From Anaerolineales bacterium (lineage in GTDB: Bacteria; Chloroflexota; Anaerolineae; Anaerolineales; UBA4823), in contig JALHTN010000319.1 of NCBI GenBank assembly GCA_022865865.1, positions 1 to 8,157 of the forward strand: a stretch of 8,157 bases of DNA, written 5' to 3'. A model generated the notes under the pieces. That model did no database searches, was not told the DNA's origin, and saw nothing but the letters and a program-made list of their open reading frames with translations. The position numbers and the translations under genes are program-made. This document shows, in pieces, positions 5,857 to 8,157 of this stretch. How positions within the stretch are numbered: position 1 is the first letter of the stretch; each line of letters begins with the position of its first letter.

Positions 5857-8157
5857 TCACTCTGGAGATGAAGAGGGGAACAGCCTTGAGTACCAGGAGG
5901 AGAGGATTTCTTGAGAAGGTTTCCCATAAATCGAGGCTGACTTATCCTGTAATTGAGCTGGCGGATAGAAACCACGGGAAACAAAACCATCGATCCAATC
6001 CCGTTCGTTGATCACCTGCAGCAGCGCTGAATATGCAGCTGATTGCTGATCAAGATTGAGGTGAATTGAGGGATTGTCCGGATATGGAGGTTCAAGTAAT
6101 CGGGGGTTGGTGCAGGCAGTTTGATCCTCCCCGGAAGCAGTAAATAAACATCCCTGAAGACCACCTTCTGCAGAGGGATATGCTGCTGCAATCGTGATTG
6201 GCATTTCAAGGCTGATGTCAAGCAAGAAAACCTCTTGATCCAGGTATTCAGCCGCCGCAGTTTGAAGTTGGGCTTGAGTGTCCTCGGAGTCTTGGCTTAG
6301 TGGGCGAGACCAGAGCAGGTAGACATGATCGAGGTCTTCAATAAATGGTGGTGGGTTTATGCGATCATTGGTGGCTGGTAAAGCCCAGAAAAGTGTGCCG
6401 TCAAAGCGATTCCTGACCTCAGCAACAATTTCTCGCCACCGCTGCTCCGCGTCGGCAGGGACACCTGAGGGAGAACCATCTGGCAGTAATCCACCAGGAA
6501 GCGCAGGTGATACCCATTCACCTCCCAAAACCAGGCCACTGGCACCATCCATTTGGGCTTTATCGGCAAAACTGAGAATGAAATTACTGTAGCGTTCGAA
6601 CCAGACTTGCCACCATGCGAAATCCAATGTTGAGGACATCCACCATTCATCCTTATCTGTCAGGAAATTAGGATTTGGATGGTAGGCAATTCTCAACCCA
6701 TATGATTTCGCGATATCGCTCGAACGGCTTAAATCTGTCCAAGATTGATCTTTTCCAGAAACTGATTCTAAAACGGGTGGATTTTGACGGGTATAAGTCC
6801 AGGTTGGAGATAGATAAATCCAGTTTGCCTGCATGGATTCGATCTCCTGGAACGTTACCGGTAAGCGTGGGGTTAAAGACGGGTGATAGTAAGTCTGCAG
6901 CTCAACACCTGCAATGAAATCCTCTGCGCGAGGATTAGCTTCTATGTCTACGGAATTTGCAGTAGCATCCCCCGGATCTAACCATTGCCAGGCTTCTACT
7001 GAATCAGTGATATTGATCGTTTGGAGATCATCAGATATGGTTATCGAGCGACCAGGACTGCTGTTTCCTGGGGTTAGCCGGTCATCGGCGCGACCACATT
7101 GGTCGTTCCTGCAATACCGGTAGTTGAATTGTTCTTGTACGGTGATTGGACTGTAGAGCATATATACCCAATGATCTTCACCAAGCTTCCACATGGGGAT
7201 CGGTTCGGTCCAACCAAAAGGGGAAAATTGGATCGAAACAAAATCGTAGTCTGGTGTGGACGGAGGAACAACCAGGTCAAACAGGAGCGGACCCGCATTG
7301 TACGCACCCCCCCAATTGTCTATTGTGTCATGGATCACCGTGTCTTCTTCAGGCACTGTCATGGTCCTTAGACGGAAATCACCTTGGGGCGTGTACTCCG
7401 AATTCCAGAATCCGTCGCCGAGCGTGTATTTGTACTCGATGTAAGCGCCTGAGGGAAGTTCGATTTCTAGGGCGTAATGTCCATCCGGTAGGGGGGAGAG
7501 GGAAGGCATACGGGAGGCGATGGTATTCATGCCCCCGGATAAATCAGCAAATGTATTCCCCAGTTGATCAAGGCTGCCTGCTAACCTGATCGGAACAGCA
7601 GGCAAGGTTCCTTCGGGTACGGAAGTGGAAAATATGAGCTTGACAAGAGGAGCTGGCGTGAGTTGAACATCTGCGGGAGTTGTTGATTGGGCAGCAACCA
7701 GGGCGCCTTGCTGATAGGTTCGAAAACCACCATCAAATGCATACAAAACCAGGTTATGAAGACCTGGCGGCATCCCTTCAATCAGGTATTCCCCGGTAGA
7801 CGAGGTGACGGCTTGCGCTCCTCCAGCTGCAACCAGGAGATTCGGGATCGGGGAACTATCCTCGGCATTGGTCACGCGTCCCATAATGCGACCAGTGGAA
7901 CCTGCATAATTTGAATCACTCCAGGTAGCTACAATATCCTGGACAACACCCGGGCCATCAACCCTGTATATGCGGTAGCGAACCGGTTGCTGATGGGTGG
8001 TGTGCTCCTCAGCAATGAAAGTATCCTGCCTGGCATAACGGTATTTTATGTTTGCGCCTACTGGGAATGGAAGTGTAATCGAGTAAGTCGATTCATCTAT
8101 CTTTTGCATTTCCTTGCGGGAAATATTCAATCCTAAACCGGTAACTTCATCGAGAAT
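5857..8157 (-). CDS. Large modular protein with beta-sandwich modules and a C-terminal GH113-like TIM-barrel domain (N-terminus outside window)
   Basis: The frame stays open to the window edge, so the gene is partial: 766 C-terminal residues are seen, numbered here from the edge. A TTG at 8130 is not a credible start, since ILDEVTGLG reads straight into it. Modules in order: a beta-sandwich end (about 1-82, KYRYAR core, closing DIVATW); a carboxypeptidase-regulatory-like domain (about 87-167, GRVTN, PIPNLLV, TSSTGEYLIEGMPPGLHNL); and two further sandwiches of starch-binding (CBM20-like) style (about 169-284, EYKYTLGDGFWNSEY, closing DTIDNW; about 289-394, NYRYCRND, closing DSVEAW). From about 413 to 756 a TIM-barrel-like domain resembles GH113 glycosidases: WIYLSPTW, GLVLGGEW with probable acid/base Glu547, IVAEVRNRFDGTLFWA, DLDHVYLLW, FLLDISLEM where the second catalytic Glu is expected, and IYGKPSQEILSSWY at the end. 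It is probably exported, acting on or binding a polysaccharide; a signal peptide cannot be seen. Substrate and activity are unknown. Confidence 0.85.
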   Translation of the reverse strand: MLDEVTGLGLNISRKEMQKIDESTYSITLPFPVGANIKYRYARQDTFIAEEHTTHQQPVRYRIYRVDGPGVVQDIVATWSDSNYAGSTGRIMGRVTNAEDSSPIPNLLVAAGGAQAVTSSTGEYLIEGMPPGLHNLVLYAFDGGFRTYQQGALVAAQSTTPADVQLTPAPLVKLIFSTSVPEGTLPAVPIRLAGSLDQLGNTFADLSGGMNTIASRMPSLSPLPDGHYALEIELPSGAYIEYKYTLGDGFWNSEYTPQGDFRLRTMTVPEEDTVIHDTIDNWGGAYNAGPLLFDLVVPPSTPDYDFVSIQFSPFGWTEPIPMWKLGEDHWVYMLYSPITVQEQFNYRYCRNDQCGRADDRLTPGNSSPGRSITISDDLQTINITDSVEAWQWLDPGDATANSVDIEANPRAEDFIAGVELQTYYHPSLTPRLPVTFQEIESMQANWIYLSPTWTYTRQNPPVLESVSGKDQSWTDLSRSSDIAKSYGLRIAYHPNPNFLTDKDEWWMSSTLDFAWWQVWFERYSNFILSFADKAQMDGASGLVLGGEWVSPALPGGLLPDGSPSGVPADAEQRWREIVAEVRNRFDGTLFWALPATNDRINPPPFIEDLDHVYLLWSRPLSQDSEDTQAQLQTAAAEYLDQEVFLLDISLEMPITIAAAYPSAEGGLQGCLFTASGEDQTACTNPRLLEPPYPDNPSIHLNLDQQSAAYSALLQVINERDWIDGFVSRGFYPPAQLQDKSASIYGKPSQEILSSWYSRLFPSSSPE

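Noticed and set aside
7099..7589. Overlapping plus-strand open frames opposite the large modular protein
   Set aside because: They are antisense to a gene with clear domains and have low-complexity, Arg/Ser/Pro-rich translations with no recognisable motif or ribosome site.
1..8157. Mobile element, phage, CRISPR array, tRNA or riboswitch
   Set aside because: No direct-repeat arrays, terminal inverted repeats, transposase motifs, tRNA cloverleaf or known riboswitch cores were seen on either strand.

Overview
The window reads as ordinary chromosome of an anaerobic bacterium of moderate G+C. The best guess is Chloroflexota, class Anaerolineae. That guess rests on the kinds of proteins seen (a tungsten-type aldehyde oxidoreductase, a GNAT enzyme whose C-terminal tail I recall from Chloroflexota and actinobacteria, and a large modular glycosidase-like protein), not on any marker gene. 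I see no rRNA, tRNA, CRISPR array, insertion sequence or phage gene. Nearly every base is coding and no gene-free gap reaches 300 bases.

Left part (1-1241): the possible last 18 codons of an upstream gene end in an ATGA overlap with a nucleosidase/phosphorylase-fold gene (56-754, +). This gene runs tail to tail into a GNAT acetyltransferase (747-1241, -), the two stop codons sharing eight bases. Middle (1347-4892): after a 105-base divergent spacer comes an aldehyde:ferredoxin oxidoreductase family gene (1347-3185, +). It is followed 37 bases later by the two-domain NAD(P)H-hydrate repair gene nnr (3223-4857, +), which has a TTG start behind a strong Shine-Dalgarno site. A symmetric hairpin at 4860-4892 ends this unit and probably also the unit arriving from the right.

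Right part (4906-8157, all -): a two-helix membrane protein (5265-5732) and a YtxH-like membrane-anchored protein (4906-5223) look like a two-gene operon resembling the ytxG-ytxH pairing. Upstream lies the C-terminal 766 codons of a large protein cut by the window edge (5857-8157). It has three related beta-sandwich modules, one carboxypeptidase-regulatory-like module, and a C-terminal TIM-barrel-like domain resembling GH113-type glycosidases.

The genes do not form one evident pathway. Two serve metabolite salvage or repair (nucleosidase, Nnr), one is a redox enzyme of fermentative or anaerobic metabolism (AOR), and the right part is envelope or carbohydrate-related. The points most worth following are the possible change of a catalytic Glu to Asp in the glycosidase-like domain, the three start codons that sit 7-9 bases after a -10-like hexamer with no Shine-Dalgarno (suggesting leaderless mRNAs), and the inverted repeat lying on one of those -10 boxes. 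I did not find a convincing new multi-gene system.
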